Positions 1 to 46,737 of a stretch of DNA of 64,000 bases are shown piece by piece. Each line of letters opens with the position of its first letter. The first letter of the stretch is position 1. Below the pieces are notes generated by a model. It was not told the origin of the DNA. It worked only from the letters and a program-made list of their open reading frames with translations, and made no database searches. Source of the stretch: Axinella damicornis (Eukaryota; Porifera; Demospongiae; Axinellida; Axinellidae). The stretch spans positions 4,906,824 through 4,970,823 of the forward strand of contig OZ007505.1 of the NCBI GenBank assembly GCA_963931865.1, read 5' to 3'. Made by a program: the position numbers and the translations under genes.

Positions 1-184
1 ACAGCACTCTGCAAGCACCTTTACTATCTGAAGCGCAGCTTACAACTTGTGTCCTGGCTGAAATCGCCAAATTTAATGCCCGCCAAATTTTCCCGCTATA
101 CGGTAATTCACAGGTGTCCTTCAAGAGGGGTCCCATTGTATAAGATTGTATCACAGAACTAGTTTCAACCCTGATTTTGACTAG

Positions 185-3169
<2,985 letters not shown>

Positions 3170-3459
3170 TCCGTGTCTGTCTCCACACAGTTCAAGGTCA
3201 TATTCACAATCTCATTCCATATCTTGTTTATTCCCAATCTTGTTCCAGTCTCATTCCCATTACCCTCAAAAATGGTGATTATCATTCATCAACTCTGAAT
3301 GTATGACCTTTGGTTTGTATGCACAAGGTGAAAGTAAAGCAAAGCACAAGCATCGTTCTGAAATAGAAGTGCTTTCCGTACCAGTTACCAGGACTCCACA
3401 GGACTGCAGTTGTTACTTGTACAACCAATGGCTGAATATTATGTCCAGAGCTCAATCTC

Positions 3460-3715
3460 TATCTGCACACCTCCTCACCTCCTCCACCTCTGCGTACCTC
3501 CTCACCTCCACCTCCACCACCTCTGCGTACCTCCTCACCTCTGCGTACCTCCTCACCTCCACCACCTCTTTCACACCTCATGCACCCCTCCACCACTTAC
3601 ACACCTTATGCACCTCCACACCTCCCACCACCTGCACATCTCCTCCACCTGCACACCACCACCTCACACACCTCCACCACCTGTGTGTACTTCTCTTCAC
3701 CTCCACCACCAAATG
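3460..3715 (+). repeat. CT-rich minisatellite (CCTCCACCTCCTCACCT type)
   Basis: Degenerate pyrimidine-rich tandem repeat downstream of KATNAL2. It gives long open frames of Leu/Pro/Ser/Thr/His, which are composition artefacts and not genes. Confidence 0.8.
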
Positions 3716-3882
3716 ATATACTGACCCAGTACCAGATTTCACGTTCCTTGAGAGTGACCTCTTGTGGATATAGTGTGAAACCTGTCCATAGCTAGCAGTC
3801 ACCTGCATGTGGGACTGCATTGTTTTGCCACGAGTGGGGTTGACCAGCAGTAGCGAACATAATAGAAAGGTCGCTGTCTTAA

Positions 3883-4484
3883 CCCTTTAACCACCGAATT
3901 CTTCCCACCAAGACAACACATTTTCATGCATTCAGCGCACACCACTTTCGTAGGTACTCCTCTCCCACAGCATTCGCTCCTCAGCGGCCAAACTTGGTGG
4001 GGCCCGCACACATGGAGAGACCCCTCTGGCAATACCGTTAATGATATTCATGACCCCCACAAGGCCAGCAATCGGAGGTCAAAGGTGGATGTCAGCCGGA
4101 TTTTCGCCCAGCATTTCCCTAAACTTGGGCCAGATCTGACTGATGGCACACCTTACACCACCAATTTGCAGGTTTTCTTGAGGCCCTGGGTGGGGTCTAT
4201 GAATATCATTAGAATCAAAAATTCTCGAGTCAATGAATCTCATTAAAATCAAAAACGCCCACGCAGGCCGAAGAAGGGGGGGCTGCCGCCCCCCCTTCGA
4301 AACCCCCCCGCTTGTACGTTTAGTGGGGGAGGCGCGCCGAAATCTGACCACATTTTTGAGTTCGTGCCTTAAAGTTGTCCCTAGGCCCTCTGAAGACTTT
4401 TTGGTCTCTTTTTGGACTGGCGAGAAGCCCTACAAGTGCATAGGGTCTAAATGACGCCTATAGACGTCAATGGGGCCTAAAGGG
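3883..4484. mobile_element. piggyBac-like MITE, copy 1
   Basis: A 602 bp element flanked by TTAA on both sides (3879-3882 and 4485-4488), starting CCCTTTAACC and ending ...CCTAAAGGG. TTAA duplication with CCC/GGG ends is the hallmark of piggyBac-type elements. No transposase frame is present, so it is non-autonomous. A short open frame near the right end contains TGEKPYKC (see findings). Confidence 0.8.
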
Positions 4485-4606
4485 TTAATGAGATTCATAG
4501 TTGGTAAGAATGGGCCCTCAAAACGGCCTAGACTTGCACTGTGTGCCAGTTTGGGATGGTTTGCCGATTTTTAATGAGATTCATTGATCCTCCATGCACA
4601 TATTAA

Positions 4607-5209
4607 CCCTTTAACCACCGAATTCTTCCCACCAAGACAACACATTTTCATGCATTCAGCGCACACCACTTTCGTAGGTACTCCTCTCCCACAGCATTCG
4701 CTCCTCAGCGGCCAAACTTGGTGGGGCCCGCACACATGGAGAGACCCCTCTGGCAATACCGTTAATGATATTCATGACCCCCCACAAGGCCAGCAATCGG
4801 AGGTCAAAGGTGGATGTCAGCCGGATTTTCGCCCAGCATTTCCCTAAACTTGGGCCAGATCTGACTGATGGCACACCTTACACCACCAATTTGCAGGTTT
4901 TCTTGAGGCCCTGGGTGGGGTCTATGAATATCATTAGAATCAAAAATTCTCGAGTCAATGAATCTCATTAAAATCAAAAACGCCCACGCAGGCCGAAGAA
5001 AGGGGGGCTGCCGCCCCCCCTTCGAAACCCCCCCGCTTGTACGTTTAGTGGGGGAGGCGCGCCGAAATCTGACCACATTTTTGAGTTCGTGCCTTAAAGT
5101 TGTCCCTAGGCCCTCTGAAGACTTTTTGGTCTCTTTTTGGACTGGCGAGAAGCCCTACAAGTGCATAGGGTCTAAATGACGCCTATAGACGTCAATGGGG
5201 CCTAAAGGG
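4607..5209. mobile_element. piggyBac-like MITE, copy 2
   Basis: A 603 bp copy in the same orientation, differing from copy 1 by only a few indels and substitutions. TTAA flanks lie at 4603-4606 and 5210-5213. Only about 118 bp separate the two copies, so either a local duplication or two recent insertions explains the pair. Confidence 0.8.
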
Positions 5210-5277
5210 TTAAACTACAATCACAAATCATTGAGACCATTGTTTTAGCTCGAGAGCAGTGCAAACCACTCTGGTAC

Positions 5278-5632
5278 ATTACCCTTTGGTGTGGTATAGA
5301 GAATGTGTCCTCAACTATATGCTTTGATCTCTGGCCCATCACCACTGCATTACCCTTTGGTGTGGTATAGAGAATGTGTCCTCAACTATATGCCCTGATC
5401 TCCACTGCATTATGAGTTGATCCAGCGCTTGAACACTATTATAGTACTGTACACATAACAGTACATTTTGGCATTCTTCAGCTGTTTAGCTAGTCTCGTT
5501 CCTATAGACCCCCATACGCGCCAGACTACTGTTTAGCTGCTGGCTTGAGACACTGTTTAGCTGGCTTGAGACCCTGTTTAGCTGGCTTGAGACCCTTCTT
5601 TAGCTGTTTATAGCTGGTTTGAGACCCTTTCT
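5278..5632 (+). repeat. Short local tandem duplications
   Basis: A ~52 bp segment starting ATTACCCTTTGGTGTGG occurs at 5278 and again at 5349. It is followed by about four degenerate units of TGTTTAGCTGGCTTGAGACC (5520-5632). No gene is visible from 5214 to 5901. Confidence 0.7.
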
Positions 5633-5901
5633 CTTGGTGCTATTACACAATCATACGATACATTCCAACTCAAAAGACCAATTCTACAAATATCATTATA
5701 CAGACTGGGTATTAATGTAACCACACAATCAATCCTACAATAGCCAAAAAAGTAGGAAAAAAAAAAAACATTTCCGTGAAGGTGGGGTTAACTACGTAGT
5801 TCAAAGTTCAATAAGGATTGGAGCATGCATGGCACAATCTTATAAAGTATATTTTGTAGTACATACAAATAGTTAATACCGTACTGTATCGGTAGTCGAC
5901 T

Positions 5902-29940
<24,039 letters not shown>

Positions 29941-30699
29941 CTCGGTCGATCTGTCTTCAGCAATATCGCACTATATGAGTACCTTCACAGCTTATCTCTT
30001 ATATAGTGGAAGGATGTTATAGGCTAACACTGTATGTAGTGATGTAAGCTAGGGAATGGAGAGGCCAAGTTGCCATGGCTATATCAGTGGTGACCTGGGC
30101 ATGCAGATGCACCACAGCTGTCCTTACACCTCCAGCTTGGCAACAGAACCAACTTACGAGAAGAAATTTAGGCTAATTTGGTACAAATCTAATAATCAGT
30201 GAAAGAAACATGTACCGTGTACAAGCCACAGTACACTGCCATGACTGTGCTGTGGTGACCTGGACAGACATTTCAACATGCATCTTTCGCCAGGCAACAG
30301 TGAAGGGCCATTAAACTACGCACTCTACTACGTCGCTATTCATCGAAAACCTCAGGGTGAAAGGCAAGTTGGCAAGCCTATATACTGTGTGGGCAAGACT
30401 CTGGACACCATGTGGTTCCAGCCTCCAGGCACCTCCGTATAGCTAAGCAACAACAGAAGATAAAAGTATTCCTGCATGGCTGTATCTGACAAGCCAAATT
30501 CCCTTGGTAGCCACCATGCAGTTGATCATGGATTGTACTGACATAGCTAAATGTACAACACACATACCCTTGCAGCATGGGAAAAATTGGGAAGCCTGGA
30601 TGGTTTTGCATGTGAGACATTGTTCACATGCAGTGATGTTGTCTCCAGTGCATGGACTGGAGAACCAGGAGGATTGATTTACCATGCAGAGCTTTCAGT

Positions 30700-31160
30700 A
30701 GAACATGGTGGCATTATCTCATGTGCGAAACCATCCCAGGCTTTCCTTCCTGATTTCCCACAGCTGCAAGAGCATGGGGCTGAAGATCTTGTTACTATAC
30801 ACTCAAGGAAATAGTGAACACTACAAGGAGAGACTGAAAACAGTACATAGGAGAAGGTAGCAATGTGCCCACAGAACCATCAATTTTGAGACGCCAGCGG
30901 TGTGTCCATTGAATGCCCTTCATTGCAAATGCCACCCCTCTGTCAATGTTAGCTAATTGTTGCACTGCTGAGAGCATTGAGACAAATTGTTGAAATATTT
31001 TCCTAGCAAATTAATTAGTATAGAGATCTGAGTGGTGCAAAAATAGAAGTTAACGTTGTTGCTGTCAACTATGTAGAGCTAAGCACATACCATTTTTTCA
31101 ATGACGTCTTTGCATTTGTAGTGACACATTCAGATTCTAGTGGGAAAGGCATGGCTGTCA
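30700..31160 (-). pseudogene. Partial duplicate of the TFIP11 3' end
   Basis: Sequence around 30875-30960 repeats the end of the last TFIP11 exon (RGVAFAMKG followed by a Trp) but is frameshifted after it and has no upstream match to the FMPV segment. 31070-31150 repeats the FKDVIEKM exon and its donor, with an internal deletion. Flanking non-coding sequence (30700-30870) also matches 32715-32880. It is therefore a DNA-level segmental duplication, not a retrocopy. It lies just downstream of TFIP11 in the same orientation and cannot encode a product. Confidence 0.7.
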
Positions 31161-31694
31161 CATCTATCAAGTGGAGGATTGTAGTAAGTTTCGCGCCTGC
31201 CTTGCCAGCCAGGATGATTTGGGAGTAGTTACAAGGCAGCTTGTTTTGTGTAGAATCTCAGACGCTATGTGCTGGAACTGAATAAATTGTATCATGCATA
31301 ACATACATAATCTCTAGGAACGAGACTACAACACGCATGTTTGGTCCAGGAAAGTTCTTGGTGCAAGCAATCCAGCTGGCTGAAGTCATAGCTCTCCTGG
31401 AAAGTGACACCAAGTAGCTCAGCTATGTTGCAGTTCGGCACGTAGCTAGGTGGGGCTACGTAAGTACAATGTATAGTTATATTTTTGGCGGGAAGTGGTA
31501 CGCGCATGCGCAACTGGCTACATCCGGTTTGGGGTTTAAATACTGAATTTGTAACAAGTTTTGGCGGGAAGTCGGGATGGCACACTCGCTAAGCACTTGC
31601 TTTGCAGCCTGGGGGTTGAGTGTTCGCCTCCCCAATAACCGAGTACGAGTCTGGGCCACTCCGTACATACCGGTTCTCGACTTCCCCGCCTAGC

Positions 31695-32215
31695 AGCCGG
31701 AGTACGCCGGTTCCCATCTGACCACCGAAGCTAAAGAAAGGTGTTCTGGTTGAAAGCAGGTTAGCCTCCTGTGATTCCAGTCACCGACGCCTATCCAGCG
31801 CTCCTGAGGCTTACACTTCGGTGTCTGACCTGTCACGGAGGGGTAGGTGTGTTGCTAGGTTGTATTTTTTTTCTTTTTTTTCCCTTCTTTTTTTTTTCAT
31901 TTGGTTGAGTGTTCATTCAGGGCTGCTATAAGTATAGCTTATTTTCTTTTCTTTTTTTCCGGAGTACGCCGGTTCCCATCTGACCACCGAAGCTAAAGGT
32001 GTCTGGTTGAAAGCAGGTTGCCCTCCTGTGATTCCAGTCACGCCTATCCAGCGCTCCTGAGGCTGCACACTTCGGTGTCTGACCTGTCACGGAGGGATGG
32101 GTGTGTTGCTAGGTTGTTTCTTTTCTTCTTCTTCTTCTTCTTCTTCTTTTTTTTTTTTTTTCCTTTTTTTTTTAAGCTGGCTTTTGTTTTATCCAGGCTG
32201 TCTTCTTTCTCTCTC
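31695..32215 (+). mobile_element. Two SINE-like copies with 5S rRNA-like heads and T-rich tails
   Basis: Near-identical units begin at about 31696 and 31961, each with GGTTCCCATCTGACCACCGA then AGCTAAA, followed by CCTCCTGTGATTCC. This order resembles the internal promoter region of 5S rRNA (..CCATC..GATC..CGAAGTTAAGC.. and ..GACCTCCTGGGAA..). Each unit is ~160 bp and ends in long T/C-rich tracts (31863-31900 and 32115-32175). A 5S-derived (SINE3-type) origin is inference; a 5S pseudogene pair is the alternative. Confidence 0.5.
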
Positions 32216-32253
32216 CCCCCCCCCCCCCCACCCCCCCCCCCCCCCCCCACCCC
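32211..32253 (+). repeat. Poly-C tract
   Basis: Almost pure C run with single A interruptions, following the T-rich SINE tail. Confidence 0.9.
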
Positions 32254-32918
32254 CTTCTCCTACAAGTTAATTACTATTCTCTTTTACCAGTACAGGGGCC
32301 CTCCACTAAGTATTTTCACAGTCTGTCTGTGCATTGCTTCTAATGTGTATTGACCCCAACACCCTCCAATACTCTATAGAATTTGAACACCAGAACATAA
32401 GTATAATATTGAATCACTGGTAAACAAGCACCAGGGAGCAAAGTTCTTGGGTAGCAGTCGGCACCTGTCTTCGTGCAAGATTTTTCCTGCTTGCTACACA
32501 CTTTCGACTGGTGCTGAAGTTTCAATGATAATATCTTAGGCTACAAGTATGCATGTTGTCATGTTTCTGCTTTGTTGGAGGGAATTAAGGTCTCCCTTGC
32601 TGATCAGCTAATTGACTGACCCTATGCTTTATAGAAGAAACCCCTATTATTATAATCCATAGCCTCGTGCCCTGGCTAGCTGTCCATTGTCTTGCAGGAC
32701 CGGTGATGCATGCATGTGTGCGAAACCATCACAGGCTTTCCTTCAAAGCTGTGACAGCGACTGAAAGTCTAGGTACGAGGCTACTATACAGTATACACTC
32801 AAGAATATCAGGTTTTTGGAATAGGGAACAGTGCAGTATAAGAAGAGACTGAAAACAGTACACATTGATGAATATTAATGTTGGAAGGAGAAAGTAGAAA
32901 CATATGTCCACAGAACTA

Positions 32919-42777
<9,859 letters not shown>

Positions 42778-44340
42778 TTAGTTTTCTGGCTTGCCTTGAT
42801 AACCAGCATGCAGCCTTGTAGGTTGTCTGGTTCCCAAGTCAGATCGGGAACCCGACTGTAAATTCGAGTCGAGAGGATGTCCATTTACGAGAAAGGATCC
42901 AGAAAGTGGTCTGCTGAGGAGCCTTCGCCATCAGGTCAGAGATTAGTATGGTGTAGCCAGACCCAAGCAGACTGGTCAGACAGGCTGAAGAGTAGCTAGG
43001 CCTGAACCCAGACTATCTGCCAGCATAAACTTCAGTAAAATATGTCTGCTCAAGAAGCAGAAAAAATCGCAGAGTCGAGTGGATAAAACATAGGAGACAC
43101 TGATTTCGAAATTACAATCACTGAGATACATAAACTGCACGTTCGCCGGACTAAATAGGGATGCACAATTGGCGATCAATGACGAGGTAGCTATTACCCC
43201 AGGATAGGAACTTTGCCTTCTACACTGTATGACAGACTTTAGTATACAGAAGTATGCGAGAAAATTTACTGAGGTTTACAATGGAATACAGAAACTCGGC
43301 AAATCCCCCCTAGGACAACTTATTAACTCTCAACAAGGTGTGTATCCCTACATGTGGAATAGCACGTTTGTTGTACTCAACGTTTTGCATAGCTACATGC
43401 ATTCTGTGCTGAGTTTGTATAAACCATAGGTAGTGCTAGTGAGCAAAATAGGCAAAACTTGGAAAAAGAAAAGCAGATTGGGCGCAGGCCTACTGAAGAG
43501 CCTGCGTGAGATCTGCTCCTGTGATAGTTTATATGTATCCACCCTCAAGTCACATACACAGTTATAGGCCTGCAAATTACACAGAAAACTGCCCCATAAT
43601 ATCCCTCCAGGGAGAATGGTAATTTGATGAGGCCTATAAATTACACAGAAACTGCCCCATAACCCTTCAGTCTTATGATGTCACATAAATTATTGCATTC
43701 CTACAAGCGTTACCTCACAATCTTTGCTACCACAAGGAACGAAAACAGGATAGGCCATTCACCAGACTTTTCCCCCCGAGACTAGTGGTGTACCACCCAG
43801 ACCAGACTCTGTCACCCTATGTAGCCCTTTGTGTCATGTTTGGACGGTAGCTAGAGGACCTCTCGTGTCTCTAGACGGTCGCAGGCTACTACAGCTTGTT
43901 TCGGTTTGGGCCAATCATGGCAGTGAGGACTGTTTCATCCGCTGTGATGTTTACACAACACATGAGTTGTTTACTCAGTATTGGCAAGAGAATGAGTTGT
44001 AGGTCTGACGTAACCACATTCCCCATGGGGGGGGGGGGGGGGTTAGGGCCCATAGTGCATATATGCATCGTGAGACTTTCAGCTTCGTGATGTCACATCC
44101 GGCAATGTCCTTGGGATTTAGGTTCTGCGTCAGCAGAAAGGGCAGGACAGGGGGAGGTGGGACTTTCTGATATATATGCTGCTTATACATCTGCATTGTT
44201 ACAGCTTTGGTGCCCAAGCTAATCACAGCATCCTTCACAGACATTGCTAGCATACAGCAATATGAGATTAATTGTATTCCAAGCCCAGAGATTGATGGAC
44301 TTGCTGGAATTGATACCAGCTGCAAATACTTTTAAATGTT
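42778..44340. other. Spacer between divergent TFIP11 and FEM1-like genes
   Basis: TFIP11 starts leftward at 42777 and the FEM1-like frame starts rightward at 44341, so the ~1.56 kb between must hold both promoters. I see no TATA box or other clear site. A ~55-60 bp tandem duplication (cctataaattacacagaa..ctgccccataa) sits at 43564-43672. Confidence 0.5.
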
Positions 44341-46512
44341 TTGGTGTTGCACTATATATACATAGTCACTTATTTTGTGGTGTGTTACATAGGAGTGGCA
44401 GCAGCCGGTACTGGTGAGCCCAGGGAGGAACGTGTTGAACTGCATCTTCAGTCATCGGAGTGCGATGAGCTATCAAGAATAATACGTGTCTATAGAGGAC
44501 GTAGAGGACGTAGAGGACCCCAGGTCGAGTCACTACTCAATGATGAATTGACGGCCATACTTAAGTCAAGGCAGAACTGCTACATTGGTCCTAACACTTT
44601 CTTCCCCGAACGGGAAGACGTTGACTCTCCATTCCTTGCTGCAATTAAGTACAACAATGTGGATGCCTTGAGATTCTTCATCAGTCATTTTGGTGAACTC
44701 ATCGACATAGATCATCCGTGTAGCTGCGTTAGAAACGTTACTCGATCACTCAACGTGATGTCGGAAGTCTTACATGAGTGTACACCTCTTCATGCAGCCT
44801 GTTACCAGTTGTACGAAAGCTTCTCCGGAATTGATGTTGTCAAGTTTCTTGTTTCTCATGGGGCGTCTGTGAATGCTCGTAACTGCCGCCGCTCTACTCC
44901 TCTTATGCTGCTCGGGATTCCTGGGAATCTGTCCGTGATGAAGTATCTTGTGAAGAAAGGGGCTGTGATTGATGCGGTGAACCTCACTGGCAACACGGCC
45001 CTGTGTGCTGCAGCCATTGGTGGCCACACAGAAGCTGTCAAGTACCTCATCAAGAAAGGAGCTAACGTGAACCATCAAAACGTTACTGGGCACTCCCCAC
45101 TGCACTATGCAGCCCTGATGGGCCACTTACAAATAGTGAAAACACTGCTTTATCATGGAGCATTTCCTTATGTCCTTTACGACCAAGATTCCTCTCGATC
45201 TGACTATGTGCCGCCCCCAGCTTTGATGGCTGCGTTTCAAGGCCACACAGAAGTTGTTAACAAATTTCTTGATCTTTCAGAGTGCCCTACCAAGCTGAAG
45301 GTAGACGCTCTGCTGCTGCTTGGGGCCTCAGGTTTGAAACGTGAAAGGAGAGGGGCTGTCACTCCTCTCGACAGTCTTTGGAGAAGAGCTTTCAAATTAA
45401 AAGAAGAGTGCACAGAACAATGGAATTATCTCCCACCCATTGAGGCATATGGCAATCAAACTGAGATAACTACGGTCACAGACTATGAAAGACTACTTGG
45501 TGGACAAGCATTTCAGCCAGCACTCTCTGATGTGCAAAAGCAGGTGCTGATAATGTCTGAGAGGTGTTTGGGATTGCAGGACCAGTGGCTGATCCACAGA
45601 ATTGCAAGTTACGGTCAGAGACTATTGAGTGTTCAGCCAGACCGGTACCCAGAGGTGGAGCTACTCTGGGTCAGGATGATGGAGGGGCTCACTTTGTCCG
45701 TGACATGCAAGCCACCGCACATGCTACCCCACATTTTTTCACACAGCTTTTTCCTACTCTGGCAGAATTACATTGAATTACTCTACGCAGAGCTAAGGAT
45801 AAGGACACTTGAATGCACCTGCCAGCCAAACTACAAACCTTTCATAGAGTTTGGGATAAAAGGACTCGGGTTTCTCAAGATGGTCAGCACTTCAGATGAG
45901 CACCAATGTAAGACTCCCGACACCACCATGTTCTTATCTTGTTTACTGAAACTTTTCTGCTTGTGGCTACTTCAACAACAATCTGTGTCTGAGAGCACTG
46001 ATGGTGGTGTGATTGCATTCAGTGAGGACTATGATTCACTCGGCCGTGAGCTGGTATCAAGCCACCTCCAAATGCTACCAAACAGTACACTTGTTCATGC
46101 AGCTCTGGGGTTGCAGATTGAGGCACCAATAACTCTGCGGCATGTGGCTCAGCTAGTATCAGCGTTACTAAACTGGGGAGCAGATGTGGACATCAATACA
46201 CAGGGTTTGACCATGACCAAGCGACGGATCTGCATGCGACCCCTTCACCTCGCCGTACTTAGAGCCAACAAAGACGCTGTATCTGTACTGCTGGAGAATG
46301 GGGCACATTTGGATGCTGTTGATGGAAAGGGGAGGAAAGCAGTCGAACTGCGTCCATATTTGGGAGAAATTCAGGACCTTTTGCAGGCTCGCACACCTTT
46401 ACCACTCTCTTGCCAGGCCTGTCATGCCATCGTAAGGGAAGGTTTTCCCTACAGGAGCCTGAACCACTTGCCTATACATGTGAAGGACTTAATACAGCTA
46501 CACCACAGATAG
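44341..46512 (+). CDS. FEM1: FEM1-like ankyrin-repeat substrate receptor (CRL2-type)
   Basis: Single uninterrupted frame of 723 residues. N-terminal ankyrin repeats run from about residue 93 to 290 (for example CTPLHAAC, NTALCAAAIGGHTEAVKYLI, HSPLHYAALMGHLQIVKTLL). A central segment has the FEM1 signature of an Ala/Tyr/Gly stretch before TEITTVTDYERLL. C-terminal ankyrins follow (MRPLHLAVLRANKDAVSVLL), and the tail C-x-A-C-H-A-I-V ... FPYRSLNHLP ... LIQLH closely follows the FEM1 ending. FEM1 proteins recruit substrates with C-terminal (Arg) degrons to cullin-2 ubiquitin ligases. The first ~22 residues (IYIVTYFVVCYIGVAAAG) are hydrophobic and unlike FEM1. An intron acceptor-like TTACATAG precedes GAGTGGCAG, so the true start may lie in an unseen upstream exon. 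At 723 residues it is slightly longer than mammalian FEM1 (about 620-670). Confidence 0.88.
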   Translation: MVLHYIYIVTYFVVCYIGVAAAGTGEPREERVELHLQSSECDELSRIIRVYRGRRGRRGPQVESLLNDELTAILKSRQNCYIGPNTFFPEREDVDSPFLAAIKYNNVDALRFFISHFGELIDIDHPCSCVRNVTRSLNVMSEVLHECTPLHAACYQLYESFSGIDVVKFLVSHGASVNARNCRRSTPLMLLGIPGNLSVMKYLVKKGAVIDAVNLTGNTALCAAAIGGHTEAVKYLIKKGANVNHQNVTGHSPLHYAALMGHLQIVKTLLYHGAFPYVLYDQDSSRSDYVPPPALMAAFQGHTEVVNKFLDLSECPTKLKVDALLLLGASGLKRERRGAVTPLDSLWRRAFKLKEECTEQWNYLPPIEAYGNQTEITTVTDYERLLGGQAFQPALSDVQKQVLIMSERCLGLQDQWLIHRIASYGQRLLSVQPDRYPEVELLWVRMMEGLTLSVTCKPPHMLPHIFSHSFFLLWQNYIELLYAELRIRTLECTCQPNYKPFIEFGIKGLGFLKMVSTSDEHQCKTPDTTMFLSCLLKLFCLWLLQQQSVSESTDGGVIAFSEDYDSLGRELVSSHLQMLPNSTLVHAALGLQIEAPITLRHVAQLVSALLNWGADVDINTQGLTMTKRRICMRPLHLAVLRANKDAVSVLLENGAHLDAVDGKGRKAVELRPYLGEIQDLLQARTPLPLSCQACHAIVREGFPYRSLNHLPIHVKDLIQLHHR

Positions 46513-46737
46513 AGGTTGCTGTAAAATTACAATTTGCAGAAAGATTAAATGTTATTGGGGGTGCATGCATGTGGTCTTGTGTGCCTGAAAGTTCAAGTCA
46601 ATGATATAGCCTATGACGTCGACGGTAAAAGGGTCTGATCTGGTAAATGGAGGTCTCGGAACCAGCCCTCGGAAAATCGGAATGAGGCTCGATCTAGGCT
46701 TGCAGCACGTCAACCACGCATTTATAGTCACTACGAT
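46513..46737 (+). other. Short spacer between the FEM1-like and LANCL genes
   Basis: Only 225 bp separate the FEM1-like stop from the LANCL start, both on the plus strand. No clear polyadenylation signal or promoter was recognised. Part of the LANCL 5' UTR must lie here. Confidence 0.5.

Noticed and set aside
3303..3724. Long Thr/Ser/Leu/Pro/His open frames downstream of KATNAL2
   Set aside because: They lie in a CT-rich minisatellite; several frames are open at once and there is no splice or domain support.
4204..5076. 90-residue frames repeated twice on the minus strand
   Set aside because: Present identically in both piggyBac-like MITE copies, with no domain and no splice signals; treated as transposon sequence.
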